Counted from the first letter of the stretch, positions 1 to 9,931 are shown. The stretch is DNA of 64,000 nucleotides from G963677325 sp963677325 (GCA_963677325.2 CAXXGM010000014.1:1-64000), one strand, 5' to 3'. The notes: generated by a model from the letters alone, not told the origin. Numbers and translations: made by a program.

Positions 1-1
1 C

Positions 2-319
2 ATTGACAGCGGAGCCTCTAAAAGTGTAATGGATATTAATTTTTCATCTTTTTACACTTCCGAAGATATGGATCCTGTAATGGCTACCGGAATCGGCAAA
101 GAGATTGTTAGTACAGCTTCAGCGATTGTTCATTCTTTTAGTCTGGGGGGAGTCAATATAGGACCGTTAAAAGTCGCTCTTGTTGATTTCAGGCATATCA
201 ATGAAGAATATGCAAAGTTTTCCGACAAAAAGATAATTGGACTAATCGGTTGTGATTTTCTCTATTCCCACGAGGCCGTTATTGATTTTAAAAGAGAAAC
301 ACTTCTTCTCTCATTTTAA
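2..319 (+). CDS. Retropepsin-like aspartic protease, 5'-truncated by window edge
   Basis: The reading frame is open from the first bases of the window, so the N-terminus lies upstream; the internal ATG at 29 is probably not the start. The first visible residues are I-D-S-G-A-S, the catalytic Asp motif of retropepsin-like (clan AA) aspartic proteases. Near the C-terminus I-I-G-L-I-G-C-D-F-L resembles the hydrophobic-hydrophobic-Gly motif plus 'DFL' that closes this fold. About 105 residues are visible. Proteins of this family in Bacteroidota are often secreted or carry extra domains, which cannot be judged here. Family assignment is fairly safe from the two motifs; substrate unknown. Confidence 0.7.
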   Translation: MDSGASKSVMDINFSSFYTSEDMDPVMATGIGKEIVSTASAIVHSFSLGGVNIGPLKVALVDFRHINEEYAKFSDKKIIGLIGCDFLYSHEAVIDFKRETLLLSF

Positions 320-360
320 ATAATCCTTAAATAAAAGGAGATTAATGGCAGCAGATTAAG

Positions 361-391
361 GTTTATGTTCTAAAAAAAATAAATATCTTTG
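361..391 (+). promoter_or_regulatory. Putative Bacteroidota promoter for secDF
   Basis: A TATCTTTG box at 384-391 matches the TAnnTTTG -7 element of Bacteroidota. A T-rich stretch (TTTATG at 362) lies about where the weak -33 element should be. It is 56 bases upstream of the secDF start. Confidence 0.45.
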
Positions 392-446
392 CGTCCTAAG
401 TTTTTTGCTATTTAATATTTGATTCGGATAATTTAACAGATTCCCA

Positions 447-3400
447 ATGCAGAATAAAGGATTAATTCGGTTATTAAGCATCACTTTAGCCTTAGTATGT
501 TTATACCAGCTTTATTTCACCTATAAGACCTATCAGGTGGAAAAAGACGCCAGGGCGTTTGCCATGACAAAGGCTAAACATGAGGCAGGTGCCGGTGCTA
601 CCAAAGAGCAGTTAGAAGAAAAAGCTAAAAAGTACGAGACTTTTTACATCGATTCCATTTCGGGTCAACCGGTTTACAATTTCTTCGGATTAAAGAAATA
701 TACCTACCGGGAAGTCAGCGAATTTGCCATCCCACTTGGTCTTGACCTTAAGGGAGGTATGAACGTTACCATGGAAATTTCTGTGGTCGATCTAATCCGG
801 TCACTTTCCGGTTACAGCACAGACTCGACATTCAATGCAGCCCTGAAACTGGCTTCCAAGATGCAGATATCAAGTCAGGAAGAATATGTCAATTTATTTG
901 GAAAGGCATTCTCTCAGCTTGATCCCAATGCGAAACTGGCGGCCATCTTCAACACGGTTGAACTCAGAGATAAGATCAATTTCAATTCCTCCAATTCAGA
1001 CGTATTAAAAGTAATAAAGGGAGAAACTGATGCGGCTATCGATAATTCCTTCCAGATTCTTCGCAATCGTATTGACCGGTTCGGGGTTGCACAGCCTAAC
1101 ATTCAGCAACTTCAGACCAAAGGACGTATTCTGATTGAACTTCCGGGGGTAAAGGATGAACAGCGCGTACGTAAATTATTGCAGGGGACTGCCAATCTTG
1201 AGTTCTGGGAAACTCATGAAAACAGCGAAGTTTATCCATTCCTTCTTGAAGCCAACAAACGCCTCCGCGAGATACAATCCATCGCAAAATCGCCGGCTGC
1301 TTTGATGGATACAACCAAAAAAGCAAGTGCCGATACAACCAAAGCTGCAGGCTTGCTTGGTGAAATCAAAAAACAGAAATCCGATACCCTTTCTGCCGGA
1401 TCCACTTCGGATATCGCCAAAAATTTCCCTCTTTTTTCTGTTCTCTCTCCCAATACCTCAAGAGAAGGTCAGCTGATGCGCGGACCTGTTATCGGTTATG
1501 CTCATGTAAAGGATACTGCACGTGTGGATGAAATTCTTAACATGACTCAGATAAAATCTGTATTCCCGCGTACGATGCTCTTCCGCTGGACAGCAAAACC
1601 AATTGAAAAAGAAGGCAACATCTATCAGCTGATCGCTTTGAAGGTTACTGGCCGTGATGGTCGCGCGCCTCTTGATGGTTCTGTTGTAACGGATGCTCGT
1701 CAGGATTTTGCCCAAAACCGTGGATCCAGTGTTGTGGATATGCGCATGAACGCGGAAGGAGCTAAAGTTTGGCAGCGTATGACACGCGAAAACGTTGGCA
1801 GAAGCGTTGCTGTAGTATTGGATAACTACGTACAATCTTTCCCTACTGTTCAGGGAGAAATCCCTAATGGCAGTACTGAAATCTCCGGTAATTTTACTGT
1901 AGAAGAAGCCAAGGACCTTGCTAATATGCTGAAATCAGGTAAAATGCCTGCTACAGCTACAATCGCTGCTGAAGAAATTGTCGGACCAACTCTCGGAGCA
2001 GAATCCATTCATAGTGGATTAATTTCATTCGGTATCGCATTCTTGCTGGTGCTGCTTTATATGCTCTTCTTCTACAGCCGTGGAGCGGGTCTTGCAGCTA
2101 ATGTTGCTCTTCTTGTAAACTTATTCTTCCTGATGGGTATACTTGCTTCGCTTGGTGCCACGCTTACACTTCCGGGGATTGCAGGTATCGTGCTGACAAT
2201 GGGTATGGCAGTCGATGCCAATGTGCTTATTAACGAACGCATTGAAGAGGAAATACGGGCGGGTAAAGGAATAAGGCTCGCTGTTAAGGACGGATTCACT
2301 CATGCTTACTCTGCCATTATAGATGGACAGGTAACAACACTTTTAACCGGTATTGTATTGTACATCTTTGGTTCAGGACCTATTCAGGGCTTTGCAACCA
2401 CATTGATCATCGGTATCATTACCTCTCTGTTTACCTCTATCTTCATCGCCCGCCTGATGATTGAACGTGGACTTGAAAAAGGCAGAAAGATTACATTTGT
2501 CAGCGAACACACAAAAGAATGGTTGCGCCATGTAAACATTCCTTTCCTTCAAAAGCGTCACTTTTTCTATTATTTCTCAGGAACATTGATTGCCATATCT
2601 ATCCTTTCTGTGGTATTTAAAGGCATGAACATGTCCATTGACTTTAAAGGTGGCCGTACTTATGTTGTAAGATTTGATAAGGATATAAAAGTCCAGGATG
2701 TAGCAAACGCCCTTGCACCCGTATTTGGAACAACACCTGAGGTAAAAACCTATGGCGGGAACAACCAGGTCAGGATTACAACAGATTACAAAGTTGACCA
2801 GGAAGGTGCAGGAGTTGATCAGGAAATTGAAGGTTTATTATTTAAGGGATTAAAGCCTTTTATTCCTAATAATATTTCCCAGGAACAGTTCCTCAGCGAA
2901 TATAAACTTCAATCACAAAAAGTAGGTCCTACTATATCTTCCGATTTGAAAAAGCAGGCAGGCTATGCCGTCTTTTTTGCCTTGTTGATAATAGCACTCT
3001 ACATAACGGTTCGATTCCGAAACTGGGCATTTGGTCTTGGAGGTCTTGTCTCTCTGGCCCACGATGCCATCATCACCATTGGCGCTTTCTCGCTACTCGA
3101 CGGAATAATGCCTTTTTCACTTTCAATAGACCAATCCTTCGTTGCAGCTATCCTGACAATTGTAGGTTACTCCATTAACGATACCGTGATTGTCTTTGAC
3201 CGTATCCGTGAGTATGTGTCTCTGCATCCGAAACAGGATTCGATGACAACCTATAACAACGCTATGAACAGTACACTGCGCCGTACATTCAGTACTTCAC
3301 TGACCGTGTTGATTGTATTATTGGCAATCTTCCTCTTTGGAGGTACCTCAATCAAAGGTTTTACTTTTGCCCTGTTGTTTGGTATTTTCATCGGAACTTA

Positions 3401-3479
3401 TTCTTCTGTCTTTGTTGCAACCCCTATCGCATATGATACTCTGCCAAAGGAAAAGAGAAATATCGGGGATAAGAAATAG
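447..3479 (+). CDS. secDF: Protein translocase subunit SecDF (fused SecD-SecF)
   Basis: Accessory RND-type motor of the Sec translocon in the inner membrane, which uses the proton gradient to help pull proteins to the periplasm. The 1010-residue chain is a natural SecD-SecF fusion, the usual form in Bacteroidota. One N-terminal membrane helix is at about 7-25. The SecD motif GLDLKGG is near residue 98, followed by a large periplasmic domain to about 515. A first bundle of membrane helices covers roughly 525-690, with G-M-A-V-D-A-N-V-L-I near 586. The SecF half starts near 705, with SIDFKGG and N-D-T-V-I-V-F-D-R-I near 911. The ATG start leads directly into the first membrane helix. The gene is monocistronic, with a promoter-like box upstream and a strong hairpin terminator after it. 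Confidence 0.96.
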   Translation: MQNKGLIRLLSITLALVCLYQLYFTYKTYQVEKDARAFAMTKAKHEAGAGATKEQLEEKAKKYETFYIDSISGQPVYNFFGLKKYTYREVSEFAIPLGLDLKGGMNVTMEISVVDLIRSLSGYSTDSTFNAALKLASKMQISSQEEYVNLFGKAFSQLDPNAKLAAIFNTVELRDKINFNSSNSDVLKVIKGETDAAIDNSFQILRNRIDRFGVAQPNIQQLQTKGRILIELPGVKDEQRVRKLLQGTANLEFWETHENSEVYPFLLEANKRLREIQSIAKSPAALMDTTKKASADTTKAAGLLGEIKKQKSDTLSAGSTSDIAKNFPLFSVLSPNTSREGQLMRGPVIGYAHVKDTARVDEILNMTQIKSVFPRTMLFRWTAKPIEKEGNIYQLIALKVTGRDGRAPLDGSVVTDARQDFAQNRGSSVVDMRMNAEGAKVWQRMTRENVGRSVAVVLDNYVQSFPTVQGEIPNGSTEISGNFTVEEAKDLANMLKSGKMPATATIAAEEIVGPTLGAESIHSGLISFGIAFLLVLLYMLFFYSRGAGLAANVALLVNLFFLMGILASLGATLTLPGIAGIVLTMGMAVDANVLINERIEEEIRAGKGIRLAVKDGFTHAYSAIIDGQVTTLLTGIVLYIFGSGPIQGFATTLIIGIITSLFTSIFIARLMIERGLEKGRKITFVSEHTKEWLRHVNIPFLQKRHFFYYFSGTLIAISILSVVFKGMNMSIDFKGGRTYVVRFDKDIKVQDVANALAPVFGTTPEVKTYGGNNQVRITTDYKVDQEGAGVDQEIEGLLFKGLKPFIPNNISQEQFLSEYKLQSQKVGPTISSDLKKQAGYAVFFALLIIALYITVRFRNWAFGLGGLVSLAHDAIITIGAFSLLDGIMPFSLSIDQSFVAAILTIVGYSINDTVIVFDRIREYVSLHPKQDSMTTYNNAMNSTLRRTFSTSLTVLIVLLAIFLFGGTSIKGFTFALLFGIFIGTYSSVFVATPIAYDTLPKEKRNIGDKK

Positions 3480-3500
3480 TTTTAAGTCGCATTTCTAAAT

Positions 3501-3543
3501 AAAAGAAAGACCCGGGTAGATTAATATCCGGGTCTTTCTTTTA
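3501..3543. terminator. Bidirectional rho-independent terminator (secDF / histidine kinase)
   Basis: Arms AAAGAAAGACCCGG (from 3502) and CCGGGTCTTTCTTT (to 3542) pair perfectly around a 12-base loop. They are T-rich on the exit side of both strands, so the hairpin can end secDF on the plus strand and the convergent kinase gene on the minus strand. Confidence 0.85.
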
Positions 3544-3587
3544 TTGTTACCATTTCAATTGAAACTATCTATAATACTCCAAAGTAA

Positions 3588-5165
3588 TTAAAGACTATTC
3601 ATAATCAGTGGAAGCATTACAGTAAAAGTACTTCCCTTTCCAAATTCTGATTTTACACTAATAGAACCACCTAACAATTCTATTAACTTTTTACAAATTG
3701 AAAGTCCAAGACCTGAGCCCTGATGTTTTCGGGCAAGATAGCTCTCAACCTGGATAAAAGGTTTAAAGAGTTTTATCACATCTTCTGCTTTTATTCCTAT
3801 TCCGGTATCTGTAATCTCAATTTTAGCGAATTTATCTTCTTTGGAGCATTTTATGACGATTGAACCCTGGCTGGTGAATTTGATTGCATTATCCACAAGA
3901 TTGATGATAATTTGCCTGATGCGTTGTCTGTCACTAAAAATAAAAACCGATTCTTTTGAAAGAAGGTCAATCGTATCACCTTTCTCTTTGGCCAATGGTT
4001 CCTCCAATTTAATTATTTCATCCAAAATCTCCTGAAGATTGAGGCTCTCCATTTTCGGAAAGACCTGTCCTGCTTCGATTTTTGATAAATCAAGGATATC
4101 ATTTATTAAAGAGAGCAGGTGACTTCCGCTGGATTGTATCATCTTGAGCTGTTTTTTTTGCTCGTCATTGAGAGACCCTGGCTTTTCCTGCAACAGAATA
4201 CCGCTAAAGCCGATTATTGAATTAAGCGGAGTTCGTAATTCATGAGACATAGTGGCTAAAAAAGCAGATTTTAATCTGTCAGCAGATTCAGCAGCTTCCT
4301 TTTCTCTTATTAATATTTCTTCAGCCATTTTCCTTTGAGTAATATCATGCTCAGTTGTTAATATTATAGTAGATTTACCCGCTATTTGAACAGCTTTTGC
4401 AGTAACTTCAACTGGAAATGTAGAGCCATCCTTCCGGCAATGGATTGTTTCAAAATGGAGAGTTTCACCCGAAAACAATTGTTTCGCCATCTCATCAATA
4501 ATGGCTTTGTCTGTGCCAACATCGATATCAGTAATAGCTTTCCCAATAATTTCCTCTCTGGGAAAGCCATGAATAGTAACGGCAGATTTATTTGAATCCC
4601 TAATAATGAATCCCTTTGAATGATCATATTCCAGAATAAAGGCAAAATCACCGGCTTGTTCAAAGAGAGCACGAAATTTTTCTTCATTCTCACGCAGAGT
4701 TTCTTCCGTTTTTTTTCTTTTTGTAATATCATGCCCAATGCCTAAAACTCCGATTAATTTACCTTCCTTGTCAAACATCGGAGTCTTTATCGTTTCAAGC
4801 AACGCTTTGTGGCCATCAGCGAAAGTTATCCATTCTTCATTCATGGTAGGTTTACCAGCTGCCATGGCTTTGCGGTCGTTTTCACGAAAGAAATCAGCCA
4901 AATCCTTACCTACAAAATCATAATCAGTTTTCCCTTCTATTTCGGCCTCAGTTGCACCAAAAAAGCGTTCAAACATCGTATTACATGCTAAAAAAACACC
5001 ATCATTATCTTTGAGCCAGACAAGATCAGGTATTGTTTTCACCAAAGTCTGCAACATTCCTTCACTCAGGCGCAGAGATTCTTTCAGCTGAATATTTTCC
5101 TTCTTTTTTTTCAAAACCTTCAATTGAATATTTAATTCTAATTTTTTTTTGAAACTTGGAATCAA
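3588..5165 (-). CDS. PAS-PAS hybrid sensor histidine kinase
   Basis: Cytoplasmic sensor kinase of 525 residues. A charged coiled-coil-like N-terminus (1-36) is followed by PAS domain 1 (about 37-150), PAS domain 2 (about 163-285), a HisKA dimerisation domain with the H-box S-H-E-L-R-T-P-L-N (His about 308), and a HATPase domain. The HATPase shows the N-box (NLVDNAIKFT), G1 (DTGIG) and G2 (GSGLGL). No membrane segment or signal peptide is seen. The only start that spans the N-terminal helix is TTG at 5165, only six codons after an in-frame stop; the next ATG is at residue 37, right at the first PAS domain. The true start is therefore uncertain and the N-terminus may be trimmed. Two one-domain response regulators lie just upstream on the same strand and are likely partners. 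Confidence 0.9.
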   Translation of the reverse strand: MIPSFKKKLELNIQLKVLKKKKENIQLKESLRLSEGMLQTLVKTIPDLVWLKDNDGVFLACNTMFERFFGATEAEIEGKTDYDFVGKDLADFFRENDRKAMAAGKPTMNEEWITFADGHKALLETIKTPMFDKEGKLIGVLGIGHDITKRKKTEETLRENEEKFRALFEQAGDFAFILEYDHSKGFIIRDSNKSAVTIHGFPREEIIGKAITDIDVGTDKAIIDEMAKQLFSGETLHFETIHCRKDGSTFPVEVTAKAVQIAGKSTIILTTEHDITQRKMAEEILIREKEAAESADRLKSAFLATMSHELRTPLNSIIGFSGILLQEKPGSLNDEQKKQLKMIQSSGSHLLSLINDILDLSKIEAGQVFPKMESLNLQEILDEIIKLEEPLAKEKGDTIDLLSKESVFIFSDRQRIRQIIINLVDNAIKFTSQGSIVIKCSKEDKFAKIEITDTGIGIKAEDVIKLFKPFIQVESYLARKHQGSGLGLSICKKLIELLGGSISVKSEFGKGSTFTVMLPLIMNSL

Positions 5166-5442
5166 TGGTGTATTACCTTTTTAAAATTTCAAATAGTAAT
5201 CCATATGTTGATTCAATTTGAGACAAAAAATTGGATTGACGTCGATTCAGTAATTTCGAAAACACATCAAAAATATGAGTATCAGCCGCTATTAATAGTA
5301 TTTTCTTTCCCATATTTAATAATGAATCGGAAGAATGGATTTAATAAATCAATAAACTATTTATTAACGTTCCCTGTTGTATAAAAGTTATAAAAATATT
5401 GAAATTATTCGTTTAATAATTTGCTATTACCCTAATGATTTC

Positions 5443-5856
5443 TCAAAAATACTTCTCAAGTATTCGATTCAATACCACAAAATCAAGTGGTTTAGTAATA
5501 AATTCCTTCACCTGGTTGTTATTCATTGATCTTTTAATGTCGTAAGGATTATCTGATGTGCTTAACATGATGATTACAATATTTGACTTCAGATCTTCAT
5601 TCAGATTTATAAATTCTTCAAGAAAATCGAAGCCATTCATCCTTGGCATATTGATATCCAGAAGAATCAAATCAGGTTTAGGAAATCCTTCCCCATTTTT
5701 TCTGCTCTCGGTTTCATTGATGTATTCCAGAGCCTCCTCACCATCATAAACTGTTTTTAAATAATTACAAACACCGGCCTCTCTGATGATATATGTATGA
5801 AAATAATTCTCATTCGGATTATCATCGACCAACAAAATGCAGTTAACTTTTTTCAT
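5443..5856 (-). CDS. Single-domain response regulator (CheY/Rcp1-like)
   Basis: Receiver domain only, about 137 residues. It has the acidic pair D11-D12 (LLVDDN), the phospho-acceptor D67 in LLDINMPRMNG, and the conserved Lys in F-I-T-K-P-L-D near the C-terminus. I chose the ATG at 5856 (MKKVNC) rather than an upstream in-frame ATG at 5913, because the paralogue at 6356-6775 begins with the matching M-K-K-I-N-C. There is no DNA-binding output domain, so it should act by protein contact or phosphotransfer. It lies 277 bases upstream of the PAS histidine kinase on the same strand. Confidence 0.88.
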   Translation of the reverse strand: MKKVNCILLVDDNPNENYFHTYIIREAGVCNYLKTVYDGEEALEYINETESRKNGEGFPKPDLILLDINMPRMNGFDFLEEFINLNEDLKSNIVIIMLSTSDNPYDIKRSMNNNQVKEFITKPLDFVVLNRILEKYF

Positions 5857-6355
5857 CAAGTTCGATTCTTTATGAAATGAAGGAACAGTACAATTTTCCC
5901 ATATAATATCCAAAATTTATCTAATAGAAACAGATTCTGAATTTTTTAGAAGACACCATTTTCTTCTTGAAAAATCATTCTCATATGAACATAAATTATT
6001 AAAATAAAATGTAAGATTTAAATAACTATTATGCAATAAAAAGAGGAAATTTATTGGTGATTATTTAAATAATCTGCGGAGGAGAAAATGCATAATATAA
6101 CAATCTGCCAGAATTATTGAGATCTCAAGGTCTTATTAATAAAATTTGACAAGATCATTCCCACAGATACAATTAAAATTAAAGAGACAAACAAATAGTT
6201 AAAGATCTTTTATTTTATACCGAAAAATTGAATTCCCCAAAATTATAAATTCATAAAATTCAACTCAGATAATCAACCTACTGATATTTTTTTGATTATA
6301 TATTCAATTCCTGATCTCATTTGGAATTCAGCTAAAAGTGATTCAGATCCTCTTT
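5857..6355. other. AT-rich spacer between the two response regulators
   Basis: About 500 bases, very AT-rich. No coding frame of useful length, no RNA gene and no strong hairpin are seen. It may hold the promoter of the downstream regulator. Confidence 0.5.
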
Positions 6356-6775
6356 TCAATTATTATTAAAATATTTCTCGAGTAATTCATTTATAATGGT
6401 ATCATCCAAAGGTTTAGTAATATATTCCTTGACATTTTCTAAAGCTAAAGCCTCCTTCTTTTCCTCCGGATCATCTGATGTTGTAAGCAATATTATCACT
6501 TTGGTTTTTAGATTTTCATCAAGTTTTTCAAATTGCCTGAGAAATTCAAAACCATTCATCCGTGGCATATTTATATCAAGAAAAATCATATCTGGTTTAG
6601 GAAACGATTGTTCCTGACCGAACTCCCGTGTTTTAGTAAGGTATAATAAAGCTTGTTCACCATCATTAGCTGTTTTGATATTTTCACATATGCCTGCCTC
6701 TTCCAATATAATTGTGTTAAAATAAATGTCTCCAGGATTATCATCTACCAGCAAAACACAATTTATTTTCTTCAT
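6356..6775 (-). CDS. Single-domain response regulator (CheY/Rcp1-like)
   Basis: Receiver domain of 139 residues, a paralogue of the regulator at 5443-5856. It has D11-D12, phospho-acceptor D67 (FLDINMPRMNG), a T-T-S-D segment and the Lys of Y-I-T-K-P-L-D. It starts with ATG at 6775. No output domain. The two regulators and the kinase form a same-strand group, but spacers of several hundred AT-rich bases make a single transcript uncertain. Duplicated receivers could act as competing targets or phosphate sinks for one kinase (inference). Confidence 0.9.
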   Translation of the reverse strand: MKKINCVLLVDDNPGDIYFNTIILEEAGICENIKTANDGEQALLYLTKTREFGQEQSFPKPDMIFLDINMPRMNGFEFLRQFEKLDENLKTKVIILLTTSDDPEEKKEALALENVKEYITKPLDDTIINELLEKYFNNN

Positions 6776-7119
6776 CGGTGTACTTTACAAAGTGAATATA
6801 TCTAAAACAATCTACGATTTTTTTATAAAAAAGTTTATATCTCTGTTAAAATAGGTACATGAATATAATAATTTCCTTACTAATTTGCTGCCTATTTATT
6901 TTTCAGTCAATATTACTTATTTGAAAAAGAAATAATTAAGCTTCGAAAAGAATTAATGAAATCATTATTGAATATGAAAAAATCAAAAAAAGCGATGACT
7001 TAAACTAAACCAAATTTTATTCTTAAAAGAGATAGAAGTATCGTAAACCATATTGTTTCCTATGCTGCTATCTCTAAAATCAATTGTTTAATCAGGAACT
7101 CGTCCTCCCATAGTATGAT
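6776..7119. other. AT-rich spacer
   Basis: About 340 bases with no supported gene. The only ATG frame noticed (at 6859, plus strand) closes after 21 hydrophobic residues and is not convincing. Confidence 0.4.
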
Positions 7120-8364
7120 TTATTCTTTGATGCGATAAGCCATAAGGGCATCCATGTGACGGATATACATAACTCCATGGTCAATTACAGGATGAGACCA
7201 ATGAACACCTCTTCCAAAGGGTACTTTGAATGAACTGATTAATTCAAATTTTTCAGGTGTTGGTTTAACCAATGCAATATTTCCTGTCTTTTCTTCATAA
7301 CAATACAAAAGTCCGTCTGCAGAAATAATCTGTCCTTTATTGATCCATTCTGTTTCATACATGGTTTTTCCGGTATTCCAATCAAGGCAAACCCATTTGC
7401 CTTTTGCATTATTTTCCCAGTTAGACCCGTAAATATAAGAGCCGAGGAGTACCTGACCACCATGATGGGTATCCATCACATTTTCAATCCACTGCTGTTT
7501 GACAGATGTGCCATCTTCCGATAATTGAAGCATGACAGAAAATTGATCATAACCATTGGAGATGTAAATACCCCCGTTCGAATAAAGAGGGGTATTGATC
7601 TGTATTTTGTATTTGCCCGGCGGATTACCCGCCTCACCATAATTGTATTTCCAAATTATTTTACCATCATCGGGAGATACGGCAAAAACATATTTTTCGG
7701 TCATATCAATGATCTGTTGTTTGCCGTTTCTTTCAATCAGGATGGGGGAAACATAGGATGACCCATCCTTAAGACTCTCGGATTCCCAGATTGTTTCTCC
7801 GGTAAGTTTGTCTAATGCAACGATCGTGGTTTTATTTCCCGAAGGAGTAAAAAATACTTTATTGCCGACGACCAATGGAGATTCGGATTTCCCCCACATG
7901 CCATATGCCCCGTTAAATTTATCATTGATATTGACTGCCCAGAGAACCTTGCCTGTTGATGCATCTACACAAGTTGCATCCAGTTTACCGGTAGTCACAT
8001 AAATCCGGTTATCATCAATCGTCGGAGTACAGCGGCTTTCAGGAAATGAAGCCGTCCAGGCTCTTCCGTAAGGGGTTTCCCACAGTTTATTCCCTTGCAT
8101 GTCAAAGGCTATAAGTACCTCCATGGTATCTTTTGTTCCGGTGAGATAAAGCATGTTTTTACCAATCGCGACCGACGAGTTACCTTTGGGAAGATCTTTA
8201 ACTGACCAGAGAAGCTGAGGACCATTGTCCGGCCATTTTTTCAGCAGTCCTTTTTCATTGTAAACACCGGTTCTGCCAATGCCTCTCCATTCGCTTACGA
8301 TCTGGCTATAACTCTCACATAAACAACCCATCAGAACAAGGGCCGTTAAGATTAAATGTCTCAT
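7120..8364 (-). CDS. Exported PQQ-type beta-propeller protein
   Basis: 414 residues with an N-terminal signal peptide (hydrophobic to about 20, ending S-Y-S-Q). The body is repeated propeller blades of the PQQ-like/quinoprotein type: V-D-A-S-T-G-K-V-L-W, L-D-K-L-T-G-E-T-I-W and W-N-T-G-K-T-M-Y. Known members include BamB-like scaffolds and PQQ-dependent dehydrogenases. No CxxC-haem site or dehydrogenase catalytic signature is visible, so a binding or scaffold role in the periplasm is more likely than an enzyme. It lies downstream of a Tat-signal DegT aminotransferase on the same strand, 211 bases away. Confidence 0.8.
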   Translation of the reverse strand: MRHLILTALVLMGCLCESYSQIVSEWRGIGRTGVYNEKGLLKKWPDNGPQLLWSVKDLPKGNSSVAIGKNMLYLTGTKDTMEVLIAFDMQGNKLWETPYGRAWTASFPESRCTPTIDDNRIYVTTGKLDATCVDASTGKVLWAVNINDKFNGAYGMWGKSESPLVVGNKVFFTPSGNKTTIVALDKLTGETIWESESLKDGSSYVSPILIERNGKQQIIDMTEKYVFAVSPDDGKIIWKYNYGEAGNPPGKYKIQINTPLYSNGGIYISNGYDQFSVMLQLSEDGTSVKQQWIENVMDTHHGGQVLLGSYIYGSNWENNAKGKWVCLDWNTGKTMYETEWINKGQIISADGLLYCYEEKTGNIALVKPTPEKFELISSFKVPFGRGVHWSHPVIDHGVMYIRHMDALMAYRIKE

Positions 8365-8512
8365 AAGGATTTATAAATAGTTATTGATATACACATGATT
8401 CATCAGAACAATAAAAATAATGCTTTTGTTGGTATTTCAACGATCAGATGATCTATTTGAAAAAAATTTACAGGAAGATTCTCGTCAAATACATAAACCA
8501 AGGATTAATCAC

Positions 8513-8548
8513 AAAAAAGAATCCAGTACCTGTGAAGAAACTGGATTC
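8513..8548 (-). terminator. Rho-independent terminator after the Tat DegT gene
   Basis: On the minus strand GAATCCAGT ... ACTGGATTC forms a 9-bp stem followed by a run of T (A-run at 8513-8518 on the plus strand). It lies about 30 bases beyond the stop of the aminotransferase gene. Confidence 0.75.
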
Positions 8549-8575
8549 TGATCTGACTAAATAGCTGCATTAGAA

Positions 8576-9931
8576 TTATGCAAGCAATGAAGCTCTGTTT
8601 TCGTAAATTTTTGTAACCGCGTTAAGGATATCATCCATATCCTGTTTGCTGCCCAACAAAATATTCTGGCCAAAAGTTACAACTTCTTTGCAAACCTGAT
8701 CATTGCCAGGAAGATGAAGATTTTCGTCCTTCCATTGCTTCAATCTTTTCTCAGAGTAAAGTCTTTTAAATCCTTTGGATGCAAAAGCCTCTTCAAACAA
8801 TCCATCTTTATTCTGAGGACCATAACCCACACCTGCTTGTATTCCCTCGGCATTTAAAGCTCGCAGGAATTTCGCCCTTGGAACATTTCCAAACTTTTCC
8901 TGGATAAATCTGAACGGGAAAACATGTAGAGCTGATTTATTGGATGGATCAGTCATTTTGTAAGGAATGATACCAGGAATCTCTTTCAATTTGGCATTTA
9001 GGTATTTGGCATTGGCCTGACGAATTTCATCATCCGGTTTTACGCGTTGAAGCTGTGACATCAGAACGAGTGCCTGAACCTGCTGCATTCTGAAATTAGT
9101 ACCACGGAAAGAATTTACAGGTGCATCTTTAAATTTGCCGTAGGATCTTCCCACGTTTCTGAAAGACCAGCAGCGATCGGCAAATTCATCATTGTTGGTA
9201 GTTATGGCGCCGCCTTCACCGGCAGGAAGGTTTTTGGAATTCTGGAAACTGAAACAGCCGGAATCTCCCCATGTCCCGGTTTTCTTTCCTTTGTATTCAG
9301 CAAACCAGGCCTGGCAGGCATCCTCAACAACTTTCAGATTGTGTTTTTTTGCAATATTGACGATGGTATCCATGGCGCAGGGGTATCCATATATATGCAC
9401 GGGAAGTATGGCCGAGGTGCGATCAGTGATTTTACCCTCTATGGTCTTGGGATCAATCAGAATCGTTTCAGGATCCGTATCAGCAAAAACAGGTAAGGCC
9501 TTTTGCTGTAAAACAGCATTGTAAGTAGCGATGAAGGTATATGGGGCTACAATAACCTCATCGCCTGCATCAACACCACTCACGTACAAAGAAGTTAAAA
9601 GCGCTGTTGTTCCGCTCGAAGTAGTGACACATCTTTTTGCACCCACCAATTCGGCATAAAGCTTTTCAAAATCAGCCACGTGTTCACCGGCACCATAGAA
9701 CCATCTTCCGGTGCGGTACATTTCAGCGATATCCTTTTCAGCAGCTTGGTTCCATACTGGCCATGAAGGCCAGCTGCCTTTATGAACTTTCTCACCGCCC
9801 AGCAAAGCAAGTTTTCCCTGGGGGGAACTTCCAATACTGTAAGAGTTAAAAGGCCATGAAACCATAGTTCCTATAGCCCCTGCTGATCCTGCTGCCAACA
9901 ACTGGCGTCTGTTGATTTTTTTACTTTCCAT
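8576..9931 (-). CDS. DegT/DnrJ/EryC1/StrS-family aminotransferase with Tat-like signal
   Basis: 451 residues. The first 30 residues show a twin-arginine leader (K-K-I-N-R-R-Q-L-L-A-A-G-S-A-G) followed by a hydrophobic stretch, so the protein is predicted to be folded and exported. The body is a complete PLP-dependent sugar-aminotransferase fold: S-S-G-T-T-A near residue 90, V-E-D-A-C-Q-A for the PLP ring, and the PLP-lysine context F-Q-N-S-K-N-L-P-A-G-E-G-G near residue 233. Known DegT enzymes transaminate nucleotide-sugar ketones in the cytoplasm, so an exported version is unexpected. Tat export would fit a cofactor loaded before transport. Substrate unknown. A hairpin terminator follows. 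Confidence 0.85.
   Translation of the reverse strand: MESKKINRRQLLAAGSAGAIGTMVSWPFNSYSIGSSPQGKLALLGGEKVHKGSWPSWPVWNQAAEKDIAEMYRTGRWFYGAGEHVADFEKLYAELVGAKRCVTTSSGTTALLTSLYVSGVDAGDEVIVAPYTFIATYNAVLQQKALPVFADTDPETILIDPKTIEGKITDRTSAILPVHIYGYPCAMDTIVNIAKKHNLKVVEDACQAWFAEYKGKKTGTWGDSGCFSFQNSKNLPAGEGGAITTNNDEFADRCWSFRNVGRSYGKFKDAPVNSFRGTNFRMQQVQALVLMSQLQRVKPDDEIRQANAKYLNAKLKEIPGIIPYKMTDPSNKSALHVFPFRFIQEKFGNVPRAKFLRALNAEGIQAGVGYGPQNKDGLFEEAFASKGFKRLYSEKRLKQWKDENLHLPGNDQVCKEVVTFGQNILLGSKQDMDDILNAVTKIYENRASLLA

Noticed and set aside
1458..1835. 125-codon minus-strand frame inside secDF
   Set aside because: Entirely inside a confident gene, biased composition, no motif.
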